Shown one piece after another: positions 1 through 8,134 of a stretch of DNA of 64,000 bases (position 1 is its first letter; every line of letters starts with the position of its first letter). Made by a program: the position numbers and the translations under genes. Under the pieces are notes generated by a model, which was given only the letters and a program-made list of their open reading frames with translations, ran no database searches and was not told where the DNA came from. Origin of the DNA: Bordetella sp. BOR01 (GTDB lineage Bacteria > Pseudomonadota > Gammaproteobacteria > Burkholderiales > Burkholderiaceae_B); the NCBI RefSeq assembly GCF_019218885.1, contig NZ_JAHUWT010000003.1, forward strand, positions 620,001 through 684,000, given 5' to 3'.

Positions 1-1
1 T

Positions 2-727
2 GGGCCGCGGCACATCGGCCCTATCGGCGGCACCCTGTACCGGCTGGTCGAAAGCCAGGAACAGATCGCCACCCTGGGCTATGTGGATACGCTGGAAGAA
101 CAGGCCATCCTGGAATCCCTGATCGACGCCGTCAAGCCGCCCTACCCGGAAAACTCGGCAGGCTTGCACTATCTGCTGAGCACGCCCTTCCGGTATCCGC
201 CGCTGCCATGGGGCTCGCGCTTCGGGCGTACGCATGAGCCCGGCATTTTCTATGGCGGATGCAGCATCGGCACGACGCTGGCGGAATCGGCCTATTACCG
301 CTTCGTCTTCTGGCGCTCGATGGATGCGCCGCCGCCCAAGGCGCAGATCCGCAGTCAGCACACCTTGTTCTCAGTGGGATACAAAGCTTCCCAAGGCGTG
401 CGGCTGCAAGCAGCCCCGTTCGACGCCTACCGGGCAGAGCTCGCGCATCCCGCCCGCTACCAGGCGGCCCAGCAATTGGGCACGGCCATGCGTGCAGCGG
501 GCGTGCAGGCTTTCGAATACCCGTCCGCGCGCGACCCTGAAGGGGGCTGCTGCGTCGCATTGTTCACCCTGCACGCGCTGGCGCAGAAGCGCCCGCGCCA
601 CATGAGCCCGTGGCTGTGCCAGGCCAGTGGCGACACCGTCGCCTTCAAGCAGGCCGGCGGCGACGAGGTCGCCACGTACCCGCTCTCATGCTTTCTGCAT
701 GAAGGCAGGCTGCCGATTCCGGCCTGA
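2..727 (+). CDS. RES-domain protein (NAD+-consuming toxin family), 5'-truncated by the window edge
   Basis: The frame is already open at the left edge, so the true N terminus is outside the window. A GTG at 83 is only an internal option, because the codons before it (GTLYRLVES and onward) also look like family sequence. RES proteins are named for conserved Arg, Glu and Ser, which fit GSRFG, LAESAYY and YPSARD here. Characterised members degrade NAD+ and are neutralised by an Xre-type antitoxin encoded just upstream; that region is not visible. The last 20 codons (665-727) recur at 5831-5893. The family call is firm; toxin activity is inferred. Confidence 0.85.
   Translation, partial: GPRHIGPIGGTLYRLVESQEQIATLGYVDTLEEQAILESLIDAVKPPYPENSAGLHYLLSTPFRYPPLPWGSRFGRTHEPGIFYGGCSIGTTLAESAYYRFVFWRSMDAPPPKAQIRSQHTLFSVGYKASQGVRLQAAPFDAYRAELAHPARYQAAQQLGTAMRAAGVQAFEYPSARDPEGGCCVALFTLHALAQKRPRHMSPWLCQASGDTVAFKQAGGDEVATYPLSCFLHEGRLPIPA
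665..727 (+). repeat. RES 3'-end segment, copy 1 (within the intact RES gene)
   Basis: This stretch codes for the last 20 residues of the RES protein plus stop. It matches 5831-5893 at 52 of 63 bases and 17 of 20 encoded residues, in the same orientation. Confidence 0.7.
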
Positions 728-1732
728 CTACCCACGGCAGCGTGCAGCCAACGCTTGCAGCGCCTCATGGATGTCGGCGTCGATCTCGATGCCGTCGCGC
801 TGGTTGGCCCGGCGCCGCGCGAATGCATGTTCAGACGGAATACGGATCTCATGCACGCCCGGCTGGCGCGCGGTGCCCTTGACGCGTGCCAAGTTGGCCG
901 ACAAATCGGCCCGATAGCGCTCCAGCGGCATCATCAAGTCGGGCCGCATGGCCAAAAGCAGGTAGCCCGCCCCTTCGGCGCCGAAGCCCGAACCGGCAAA
1001 GACCCCCAGGGCCTGCATGGCCAACGCCAGCGCAAACCCCTTGTAGCCGCCGAATGGCAATGCAGCGCCCTGGCTGGCCGCCACCGGATCGCGAGTAGGC
1101 TGGCCCTGCGCATCGATGGCCACGCCTTCGGGCAGCAGTTCGCCACGCCGCGCCCGCAAGGCCAGGTCGGTGAACATCAGGGCCGACGTGCCCATGTCGA
1201 TGACCAAGGGATCGGCCAGCGTGGGGAATCCGAACGCAATGGGGTTGGTGCCCAGCGCCGCCTGCGCCCCGCCAGGCGGCGCTACCTGCGGCCGCGAGCT
1301 GATGGTGTGCAGGCCGATCAGGCCGGCCTGCGCGATCTGTTCGACATAATAGGCACTGCGGCCGCTCATCCAGCTGTTGTAGACCCCCGCCACGGCAAAG
1401 CCGTGCTCCTGCGCCTTGGCGATGACACGCTCGGTGGCGTCTTGCACGGCAAGCATCCCGTTGTGGCCGGCGGCGTCCAGCATCAGCGACAGCGGGGTTT
1501 CATGCGCCACGCGCATGGGACCGGCAGGCTGGCGCTTGTCGCGATATTCGGCCAGGTTCAGTATCTTGGGCAGCCCGGAATATTCATAGCCGCACAAGGC
1601 CGCATCCAGCATGTGGCTGGCCAGTACGCCTGCCTGCGCGGGGCTGTAGCCGATGCCGCGCAACGCGCGCACCGACAGGTCGCGCGCCTGGCCGGCCGTC
1701 AGGCGGCGGCGCTGCACGTCAGGCGCCTGCAT
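728..1732 (-). CDS. Ldh family (malate/L-lactate/ureidoglycolate-type) NAD(P)-dependent oxidoreductase
   Basis: This 334-residue protein has the usual length of the Ldh_2 family, which reduces or oxidises 2-hydroxy/2-oxo acids with NAD(P). Family motifs include GTNPIAFGFP, DMGTSALMF and PFGGYKGFALAL, plus SSRPQVAPPGG. The ATG at 1732 was chosen because it begins the Ldh-like sequence and lies inside the last codons of the upstream amidohydrolase gene (14-bp overlap), which suggests translational coupling. The frame stays open further upstream but that part is only the antisense shadow of the neighbour. It is the last gene of an IclR-linked minus-strand unit, so it probably handles a hydroxy acid made by that unit. 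The substrate cannot be read from sequence. Confidence 0.88.
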   Translation of the reverse strand: MQAPDVQRRRLTAGQARDLSVRALRGIGYSPAQAGVLASHMLDAALCGYEYSGLPKILNLAEYRDKRQPAGPMRVAHETPLSLMLDAAGHNGMLAVQDATERVIAKAQEHGFAVAGVYNSWMSGRSAYYVEQIAQAGLIGLHTISSRPQVAPPGGAQAALGTNPIAFGFPTLADPLVIDMGTSALMFTDLALRARRGELLPEGVAIDAQGQPTRDPVAASQGAALPFGGYKGFALALAMQALGVFAGSGFGAEGAGYLLLAMRPDLMMPLERYRADLSANLARVKGTARQPGVHEIRIPSEHAFARRRANQRDGIEIDADIHEALQALAARCRG

Positions 1733-2600
1733 GGCTGCCTTCCTGTGCGTCGAAACCGAACCAGCGGCATGGGGTGTCCCACAACACGCGCTGCCGATCG
1801 GCCGGGTCGGGCAGCCAGCGTTCCAGCAGTTGGTACACCGGCCCGTAGTCCATGCGACGCGGTACACGCACGAAAGGCCAGTCCGAACCCCATACGCAGT
1901 TGTCCAGCGTGAAGGCCTCGACCAGCGCCCGCACATACTCGTCGCAATCGGCGTACGGCCACGGCTGGCGCGACGACCGGAATGCCCCCGACAGCTTGAC
2001 CGCCGCATTGCCGCGCCGCCCCAGTTCCAGCAGCGCCTGGAACCCTGGCTGCTTCAGGCCCTGCTCGACCGCCGGGCAGCCGCAATGGTCGACCACCACG
2101 CGTATGCCCGCCGCGTCCAGGATGGGCAGCAGGCTGAGCAGGCCATCGTCGTGGTAATACACCTGGGCGAACCAGCCCATTTCCCTGATGCGCTCGAGCA
2201 GGCGCAGTCCCGCCGCACCTTCCAGCGAAGTTGCGCCGCTGAACAGCGTATTGAAGCGCGCGCCCACCACGCCGCCATCGGCCAATGCCTGCAGATGCGC
2301 ATCGGTGGCGTCATGGCCCACCAGCGCCACGCCCCGCCAGCGCCCCCCGGATGCGGCAATGCCATCGAGCATGCAGCGATTGTCGGTGGCATAGCCGGCA
2401 AACGGGTTCACCACCAGGGCGTGCGTCAGGCCATGCGCGGCCAGCACGGTACGGAATTCCCGGGACGTGCCTATTTCATTGGGCCCCGGCTTGTAGCCCA
2501 CCGGATTGCTGAACGGAAAAGCGGCGGTATCCAGGACATGCGCATGGCTGTCCACCGCATAGAGCGGCTTGCCACCGATGGGGTTGCGGGTGTCGATCAT
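1719..2600 (-). CDS. Amidohydrolase, 2-pyrone-4,6-dicarboxylate lactonase (LigI)-like
   Basis: A 293-residue TIM-barrel hydrolase of the COG3618/LigI type. The N-terminal HxH motif (VDSHAHV), VVVDHCGCP in the middle and the C-terminal WGSDWPF with the catalytic Asp are all present. LigI opens the lactone 2-pyrone-4,6-dicarboxylate; relatives act on other lactones. The ATG at 2600 is preferred over a TTG at 2621 because AAGGA lies 11 bases upstream of it. It sits between a Bug gene and the Ldh gene and overlaps the latter. Hydrolysis of a cyclic ester to a hydroxy acid, then oxidation by the Ldh protein, would be a consistent order, but this is inference. Confidence 0.85.
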   Translation of the reverse strand: MIDTRNPIGGKPLYAVDSHAHVLDTAAFPFSNPVGYKPGPNEIGTSREFRTVLAAHGLTHALVVNPFAGYATDNRCMLDGIAASGGRWRGVALVGHDATDAHLQALADGGVVGARFNTLFSGATSLEGAAGLRLLERIREMGWFAQVYYHDDGLLSLLPILDAAGIRVVVDHCGCPAVEQGLKQPGFQALLELGRRGNAAVKLSGAFRSSRQPWPYADCDEYVRALVEAFTLDNCVWGSDWPFVRVPRRMDYGPVYQLLERWLPDPADRQRVLWDTPCRWFGFDAQEGSHAGA

Positions 2601-2624
2601 GGTGCGCAATATCCTTGGCAATGC

Positions 2625-3596
2625 TTATTGGGGTTCGATGCCGGCTTCGCGGGCCAGCGCTTTCCACTTGTCGATCTCGTCGTGGATGTACGGACCGAAT
2701 TCAGCCGGGCCCATCGGGTCGATGTCAAAGCCGATATTCTTGAACTTGGCTTGCAATGCCGGATCGGCCAGCGAGGCGCGCAGGGCATCATAAATGGGCT
2801 GGACCACTTCGGGCGGCGTCTTGCCGGGGGCCAGCAAGCCAGTCCAGGCCGACAAGTCGAAACCGGGCACGGTATCGCTGATGGGCGGCGTATCGGGCAG
2901 CAACGCCGAACGGTCTTTCATGGTGACTGCCAACAGGCGCGCCTTGCCGGCCTGCACCTGGGGCATGGCGGTGGCGAAATCGGCCATCAGCACCTGGATC
3001 TGGTTGCCCACCAGGTCTGTCATGGCCTGGGGGCTGGACTTGTACGGAATGCTCAGCAGGCTGATGCCCGCGCCGCGCTTGAAGGTCTCGGTTCCCACCA
3101 GCGTGGCGGCATTGGGCGTGCCATACGACAGTTTTTCGGGATGGGCCTTGGCATACTGCACCAGCTCGGCCACCGAGCGCACCGGCAGGTCCATATTGAC
3201 CAGCAACATGAAGGGCAGGATGCCGATGCGGGCCACCGGCAACAGGTCGCGCTGGGGATCGTAGGGCAGGTTCTTGTATACGCCCGGATTGATGGTATTG
3301 ACGCTGGCGCCGCCCACCAGCAGGGTCAAGCCGTCGGGTTTGGCGCGCGCCACGAAATCGGCGCCGATAATGCCGTTGGCGCCCGCGCGGTTTTCCACGA
3401 TAACGTTCTTGCCCAGGTGCTGCGCCAGGCCCGGCGCCACCAGCCGCGCCACATTGTCGGTATAGCTGCCGGCGGCAAACGGCACCACCAGGCGCAGTAC
3501 CTCTTCGGCGCGCACCGCGCCGGCTGCCGCCAGCGACGACAGCGCCAGCAGCGCGGCGGCGAACCCGCGCCGCGTCCAGGGTGTTGCTTGATTCAT
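2625..3596 (-). CDS. Bug-family tripartite tricarboxylate transporter substrate-binding protein
   Basis: A 323-residue periplasmic binding protein. The signal region carries TRRGFAAALLA, which could be a Tat signal, with likely cleavage after AVRA. The first ligand loop reads VPFAAGSYTDNVARLV; the Gly-Pro usual before the Asp is replaced by Ser-Tyr, so the pocket may differ from standard members. VENRAGANG and AKPDG follow as expected. The ATG at 3596 has GAGGAG six bases upstream, which rules out the earlier in-frame Met. It lies between the PrpB-like gene and the LigI-like gene and should bring in the carboxylate they process. No TctA/TctB is nearby. Confidence 0.93.
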   Translation of the reverse strand: MNQATPWTRRGFAAALLALSSLAAAGAVRAEEVLRLVVPFAAGSYTDNVARLVAPGLAQHLGKNVIVENRAGANGIIGADFVARAKPDGLTLLVGGASVNTINPGVYKNLPYDPQRDLLPVARIGILPFMLLVNMDLPVRSVAELVQYAKAHPEKLSYGTPNAATLVGTETFKRGAGISLLSIPYKSSPQAMTDLVGNQIQVLMADFATAMPQVQAGKARLLAVTMKDRSALLPDTPPISDTVPGFDLSAWTGLLAPGKTPPEVVQPIYDALRASLADPALQAKFKNIGFDIDPMGPAEFGPYIHDEIDKWKALAREAGIEPQ

Positions 3597-3617
3597 GACG
3601 GTCTCCTCAGTCAATCA

Positions 3618-4535
3618 TTATCTGGATGCGCCTGCGCCGGCCGCAAACAATTCGTCGTACTTCGCCTCGTAGGCGTGGTAGTTCAAGACTTCGTACAGTT
3701 CGGTGCGCGGCTGCATGGCGTCGAGCACCTTGCGCGGCGACCCATCTTCAAGGATGGCCCGATATACGTTCTGCGCGGCAGCCGCCATGGCGCGCGCGGC
3801 CGACAGCGGGTACAGCGCGGCCGACACGCCGGCCTGGCGCAGTTCGTCCAGCGTAAAGGTCGGGGTCATCGAGAACTCGGTGATATTGGCCAGCACCGCA
3901 TGCGGCCGATCGATGGCCTGCACGAAACCGCGGTACTGGCCAAGGTCGGCGCAGGCTTCGGCGAACACCATGTCGGCGCCGGCCTCCATATAGGCGCAAG
4001 CCCGGTCGATCGCCGCCGGCAGGCCCTCGTTGGCCAGCGAATCAGTACGGGCCACCAAGAAGAACGCATCGTCGGTGCGGGCATCCACGCACGACTTGAT
4101 GCGGTCGACCATCTCGGCGGTGCTGACCAGCGCCTTGTTCGGCCGGTGGCCGCAGCGCTTGAGCTGAACCTGGTCTTCAATGTGCATGGCAGCCGCGCCG
4201 TCCTTGATCAAGCCCTTTACCAGCCGCGCGATATTGAACAGTCCTCCGAAGCCGGTATCCACATCCACCATCAGCGGCAGGTCGCAGGCGTCGGTCATGC
4301 GCCGCACATCCTGCAGCACCTCGGTCATGGTGGTCAGGCCCAGGTCGGGCAGGCCATGCGAATAAGTCGCCATGCCGCCGCCGGCCAGGTAAATGGCCTG
4401 GTGCCCGGCCCGCTGCGCCAGCAACGCGCAAAACGGATTCATCGCGCCCACGATGGGCAGCGGCTGGCTGTGTGCCAGTGCGGCACGAAAGCGCTGGCCC
4501 GGGCTGGCAGAGGGTTGGTATGAATCGATCAACAT
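3618..4535 (-). CDS. Isocitrate lyase/PEP mutase superfamily, methylisocitrate lyase (PrpB)-like
   Basis: A 305-residue TIM-barrel lyase. DVDTGFGG (Asp91/Asp93, Mg2+ site), MHIEDQ (Glu120) and the flexible-loop motif KRCGHRPNK with catalytic Cys128 all match PrpB, which splits 2-methylisocitrate into pyruvate and succinate. The ATG at 4535 has GGAG about nine bases upstream. No prpC or prpD is close; instead it heads an operon with Bug, LigI-like and Ldh genes, so a related 2-alkylmalate or citrate-like substrate is possible. The IclR gene at 4623 is divergent across an 87-bp gap and is the likely regulator. The family is sure; the substrate is open. Confidence 0.88.
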   Translation of the reverse strand: MLIDSYQPSASPGQRFRAALAHSQPLPIVGAMNPFCALLAQRAGHQAIYLAGGGMATYSHGLPDLGLTTMTEVLQDVRRMTDACDLPLMVDVDTGFGGLFNIARLVKGLIKDGAAAMHIEDQVQLKRCGHRPNKALVSTAEMVDRIKSCVDARTDDAFFLVARTDSLANEGLPAAIDRACAYMEAGADMVFAEACADLGQYRGFVQAIDRPHAVLANITEFSMTPTFTLDELRQAGVSAALYPLSAARAMAAAAQNVYRAILEDGSPRKVLDAMQPRTELYEVLNYHAYEAKYDELFAAGAGASR

Positions 4536-4598
4536 GATGCGGGGCTCCTGGTTGTCCAATGCGCTGCATTGTCCGCAGCCAGTGGCCGCCCTACAATC

Positions 4599-4619
4599 GT
4601 GTTGTGCATAGCGGAACAC
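4599..4619. promoter_or_regulatory. Candidate IclR operator (inverted repeat GTGTT-N11-AACAC)
   Basis: A five-base inverted repeat lies in the short divergent gap between the PrpB-like gene and the IclR gene. The core GTTGTGCATAGCGGAAC loosely resembles IclR-type sites with GTT and AAC arms. Its position, overlapping the expected start of the iclR transcript, fits autoregulation. The arms are short and chance is possible. Confidence 0.35.
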
Positions 4620-4622
4620 CCT

Positions 4623-5429
4623 ATGAGACCCGCCCCTACTCCCCTGCCTGCGCCCGGCCTGGCCGAGCGCGAGAATGTCTACGCCGTCACGCGCGCGCTG
4701 CTGCTGCTCGATGCCTTCCTGCCGCATGAACAGGGCGTGACACTGTCCGAGCTCAGCCGCCGCCTGGGCATGGGCAAGACCACCGTGCTGCGCACCGCGC
4801 GCACGCTGGCGCGTTCGGGCTACCTGGCGCAGTGGGAAGACGGCCGCTGGCGCCTGGGGCCAGCCGTCGGCTGGCTGGGGGTGCGCTATCAAACCGCCTT
4901 CGATGCCCGCGATGTCATCGATTCGGTACTGCGCGCCCTGACCGACGCCACCGGCGAAACCACTGCCCTGTTCGTACGCGAAGGCTCCAGCCGCACCTGC
5001 GTGGCGCGCGTGGAACGGCCCAGCCTGGCGCGGCACTATATCCGCGTGGGTGAACGGCTGCCGTTGGACAAAGGCGCATCGGGCCACATCCTGCTGGCCT
5101 ACTCAAGCCAGCAGGGCGATCTGTACGACACCATCCGGCGGCGCGGCTACCATGTGTCGGTAGGCGAACGAGACCCGCTGGTGTGCAGTATTTCCACGCC
5201 AGTTTTCGGGGCGCGCCGGCGGCTATTCGGCGCGCTGTGCATTTCCGCTGAATCGGCTCGGCTGGGCCACGCCGAACTGACGGCGCACCTGGACGCCCTG
5301 ATCGCCGGCAGCGAAGAACTGACGCGCACGCTGGCGGCCAACACCGCCGGCGCGCATCCGCCGGCGGGCCAGCCGCGCGTGGCCGCCCCGGACAAAGCGG
5401 CGCCGCGACGCCGGCTGGCCCGCGGCTGA
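4623..5429 (+). CDS. IclR family transcriptional regulator
   Basis: A 268-residue regulator with an N-terminal winged helix ([27 protein letters not shown], shown in part by [10 protein letters not shown]) and a C-terminal IclR effector domain ([19 protein letters not shown]). IclR proteins bind small organic acids and control adjacent catabolic genes. The ATG at 4623 is used; the TTG at 4569 would extend the protein through the divergent promoter. It is divergent from the PrpB-like operon, which is the likely target. It converges with the yjbQ pseudogene, with only six bases between the stop codons. The last 25 residues are rich in Ala, Pro and Arg and look unstructured. Confidence 0.92.
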   Translation: MRPAPTPLPAPGLAERENVYAVTRALLLLDAFLPHEQGVTLSELSRRLGMGKTTVLRTARTLARSGYLAQWEDGRWRLGPAVGWLGVRYQTAFDARDVIDSVLRALTDATGETTALFVREGSSRTCVARVERPSLARHYIRVGERLPLDKGASGHILLAYSSQQGDLYDTIRRRGYHVSVGERDPLVCSISTPVFGARRRLFGALCISAESARLGHAELTAHLDALIAGSEELTRTLAANTAGAHPPAGQPRVAAPDKAAPRRRLARG

Positions 5430-5435
5430 GCCGGC

Positions 5436-5866
5436 TCATTCCCCCTGGATTGTCGCCACCACCGTGCGGGCGCCGCCATGATCTCGATGTTCGCATAGTG
5501 GATGCCCCGCCACGTGCCCAGGCACGGACGGCCGCCGCCGACCGGAATACTGAGGCTGGCCCCCAGGATGCTGGACTTCAGGTGAGCGAGCAGATCGTCA
5601 CTTCCTTCATAGGTATCCTCGTAATAGGGCCCGTCTTCGCGTACCGCATGATTGAAGTAGCGCTCGCAGTCGGCGCTCACGGTGGGGGCAGCATTCTCGT
5701 TCAGGGTCAGCGAAGCCGAGGTGTGCGGGATGAACAAGTACATCAGGCTGGCCTTGATGCGCCGAAGTTCGGGCATCTGGCCCAGGATTTCATCGATGGC
5801 CAGATGGAAGCCGCGTCCACGGGCCGGCGCGAAGTCGCCACCTATCCGCTTGCTGGCTTTCTGCAT
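5436..5866 (-). pseudogene. yjbQ: yjbQ-like gene (UPF0047, thiamin phosphate synthase side activity family), frameshifted
   Basis: The start gives a clear YjbQ protein (RGRGFHLAIDEIL, FIPHTSASLTLNENA, YEGSDDLLAHLKSSILG, GTWRGIH). The expected ending GEHR-HGG-R--VATIQGE is in a different frame: codons for EHRDHGGARTVVATIQGE run from 5492 to the TGA at 5436-5438. The two frames meet at 5493-5494, where two bases stand in place of one codon (probably for Gly), so a one-base deletion or a sequencing error is indicated. Without correction the frame runs on to 5147 across the IclR gene. The ATG at 5866 lies in a segment shared with the RES gene 3' end. No good ribosome binding site is seen before it. 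Confidence 0.75.
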
Positions 5867-5893
5867 GAAGGCCGGCTGCCGGTTCCAGCGTGA
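5831..5893 (+). repeat. RES 3'-end segment, copy 2 (remnant overlapping the start of yjbQ)
   Basis: The plus strand encodes EVATYPLAGFLHEGRLPVPA and a stop, like the end of the RES protein at 665-727. No further RES-like sequence was recognised upstream on this strand, so this looks like a remnant of a second RES gene. The start codon and first codons of the yjbQ pseudogene (minus strand) fall within it. Confidence 0.6.
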
Positions 5894-6034
5894 TCGCAAA
5901 AGCACAGAGCGTCGCACCTTCTCCCTCGGGAAAAACCCCAACGCACGCGTCCCGACCTATGAATAAGCGACGCATTCGGGCGTGCTGGTATAGCATGACG
6001 CGGATCGCCAACGGCACTCTTTCTGGACCTGTGC

Positions 6035-6964
6035 ATGGAACTCCGCCAGCTACGCTATTTCATTACGGTTTGCGAGTTGGGCAGCATGGGGCGCGCGGCG
6101 CTGGATCTTGGCACCGTACCGTCGACCCTTAGCCAACAGATCAGCCGGCTCGAGAGCGAACTGTCCACCCGCCTTCTGCATCGCACGCCATCCGGTGTGG
6201 CCCCGACAGACGCCGGCGTGGCGTTCCTACGGCATGCCCAGCTTGTCATGCGCCACGCAAACGACGCGGCGCGCGCCGCCAAGACGGCACAACTGTCCGG
6301 CCATGCCAGCGTCGGCCTGCCACCCACGACCGCCTCGTTGCTGGGAGTCCCCCTGGTCGATGCCGCACGCGAGCAGTACCCGGATATCAAACTGCACTTG
6401 GTCGAGGCACTGTCAGGACACTTGATCTCGATGCTCAACACCGGGCGACTGGACATGGCCGTCCTGTTCAATGCTGAATCCGCGCATCGCCTGCGGAGCA
6501 TCCCGTTATTGACTGAAAAACTCTTCTTGGTCGGCAGACGCGGGCTCAACGGAATGCCTGCGGGCGGCAAGATCGCATTTGGCGACATGGCGGATATTCC
6601 ACTGGTCATGCCTTCGCGTTCGCATGGTCTTCGAGCCACTGTTGAAGCCTGCTTCAACCGAATGGAACTGACGCCTCGCGTCGTCCTGGAGATTGATTCA
6701 CTCGTCATGTTGATGGACACGGTCTCGGCCGGCATAGCGGCCTCTATCCAGCCCGGCGCCGCCATGGCGCGCTACCAAGACTCGGGCATCGTCGCCATCG
6801 AAATAGCAGACGCGCACGCGTTGCGCCGCAGCCAACTCATCAGTTTGAACGAAGAAGAAATGTCGCCCGCTGGACTGGCGCTGCGCAGTCTACTAAGAAA
6901 AGTCATCAAAGATGTGATCGGTGGCGGTAAGTGGATCGGCGCCAGCCTCCACGAGGCGGGATAA
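6035..6964 (+). CDS. LysR family transcriptional regulator
   Basis: A 309-residue LTTR with the standard N-terminal HTH (MELRQLRYFITVCELGSMGRAA, seen as LRQLRYF and STLSQQISRLE) and a C-terminal type 2 periplasmic-binding fold. It resembles the Nac/Cbl branch more than the CbbR branch, judged only from the HTH. It lies directly upstream of, and in the same direction as, the long Bug/deacetylase/acyl-CoA dehydrogenase/CoA ligase/amidase operon (164-bp gap), so it is the probable activator. The gap 6965-7128 holds no gene; GGGAGG at about 6981 and a purine-rich GAAGAGGTGATG at about 7018 are not followed by a convincing frame. Confidence 0.92.
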   Translation: MELRQLRYFITVCELGSMGRAALDLGTVPSTLSQQISRLESELSTRLLHRTPSGVAPTDAGVAFLRHAQLVMRHANDAARAAKTAQLSGHASVGLPPTTASLLGVPLVDAAREQYPDIKLHLVEALSGHLISMLNTGRLDMAVLFNAESAHRLRSIPLLTEKLFLVGRRGLNGMPAGGKIAFGDMADIPLVMPSRSHGLRATVEACFNRMELTPRVVLEIDSLVMLMDTVSAGIAASIQPGAAMARYQDSGIVAIEIADAHALRRSQLISLNEEEMSPAGLALRSLLRKVIKDVIGGGKWIGASLHEAG

Positions 6965-7128
6965 CCCGCACCTGTACAGCCGGGAGGTGTCGGATTCCGG
7001 GGGCATTCAAAAAACGTGAAGAGGTGATGCGATTATCCGTCTCGCCAATAGGTTGGCGACTGCCATAAAGTTGCTTCTGTCATCGGCCTGCAACACGGGC
7101 TGTGTTGGAACTTCATGGCGAGAACCGG

Positions 7129-8100
7129 ATGAGACCGTACACCCGCAGAGATTTCGTCCTTGGGGCTGCCGCGCTTGGCGCCGCTTCCCTTCCCCCCGCG
7201 GTCCTGGGCCAGGGTTTATCGGCCCAGCCCATTTCCCTGATTGTTCCGTTTGCTCCGGGCGGCAACCTGGACGTCGTCGCCCGTACGCTTTCCGTTCCGC
7301 TATCGCGGCAACTGAAGCAGACGATAGTCGTGGAAAACCGCACGGGTGCCGGAGGCGCCATCGGCACGGCGGTGGTGGCGCGCGCGGAACCGGACGGTCA
7401 CACGCTGCTGGTAGCCTCGACGTCGCAGTTGTCGACGTTGCCGCATATGCTAAGCACGCAGTACTCGCTCAACTCTTTCCAGCCGGTTGGAATGATCACG
7501 CGAACCTCGATGATCGTGGTCGTCCGCTCGGACGACAAGAGATTTGGTGATTTTGCAGACTTCCTCGCCGTGGCGAGGCAGCAATCGGAAGCTGTGAACG
7601 CCGGGCACGCCGGTGCGGGAACAGCCAACCATCTCGCCATGGTGCAATTGGAAGATGCGGCGAATATCAAGTTCAACTCCATCGCCTATCGAGGCTCGTC
7701 GCCTGCGCTGCTGGGCCTTCTGGGCGGGCACGTTGACGTGGTCTTCGACCAGGTCACGAGTTCCATGCCTTACCTCGAGGCCGGTACGCTGCGTGCCCTG
7801 GCGGTGCTGGGCCCCGAACACGAACCGACATTGCCGAAAGTCCCGGCCATGCCTCAACTCGACGTCAAGGCCTTCGACGCGACCACGTACGTGGGGCTGA
7901 TTGCCCCATCGCAGACACCCCCGACCATCCTCGCAACACTGGCCCAGGCGCTCCAGGAAGCGCTGAAGAACGAAAAGCTCACGTCGACGCTCAGCCAACT
8001 CGGCGGCATTGTCTATCCCGCGCCAGGCAGTGAATTTGAGCACCTTCTCCAGGTGGAAGATGGACTTGCGAGACAGCTCGCGAAACAGGGCCGTCTCTGA
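7129..8100 (+). CDS. Bug-family solute-binding protein with a Tat-type signal
   Basis: A 323-residue protein that begins MRPYTRRDFVLGAAALG, a good twin-arginine signal, so it may be exported folded. Ligand-loop motifs are VPFAPGGNLDVVARTL and VENRTGAGG, followed by AEPDGHTLL. The ATG at 7129 starts the Tat signal; a TTG at 7102 would add nine residues of no clear role. It is the first gene of an eight-gene plus-strand operon that ends with an AtzE-like amidase, so a carboxylated amide or its acid is a reasonable ligand. A second, quite different Bug (12388) is in the same operon. Confidence 0.92.
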   Translation: MRPYTRRDFVLGAAALGAASLPPAVLGQGLSAQPISLIVPFAPGGNLDVVARTLSVPLSRQLKQTIVVENRTGAGGAIGTAVVARAEPDGHTLLVASTSQLSTLPHMLSTQYSLNSFQPVGMITRTSMIVVVRSDDKRFGDFADFLAVARQQSEAVNAGHAGAGTANHLAMVQLEDAANIKFNSIAYRGSSPALLGLLGGHVDVVFDQVTSSMPYLEAGTLRALAVLGPEHEPTLPKVPAMPQLDVKAFDATTYVGLIAPSQTPPTILATLAQALQEALKNEKLTSTLSQLGGIVYPAPGSEFEHLLQVEDGLARQLAKQGRL

Positions 8101-8134
8101 GCTCATTCCGGAATCTCGTTGAAGGCGAAGCGCA

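Noticed and set aside
1653-4523. A 956-codon open frame on the plus strand
   Set aside because: It runs antisense through four clear genes (Ldh, LigI-like, Bug, PrpB-like) and has the Arg/Gln/His/Gly-rich composition of shadow frames in GC-rich DNA. No domain is recognisable.
5450-5893. A 147-codon plus-strand frame ending in the RES-like tail
   Set aside because: Only the last 20 codons resemble RES; the rest is antisense of yjbQ. It was recorded as a remnant, not as a gene.
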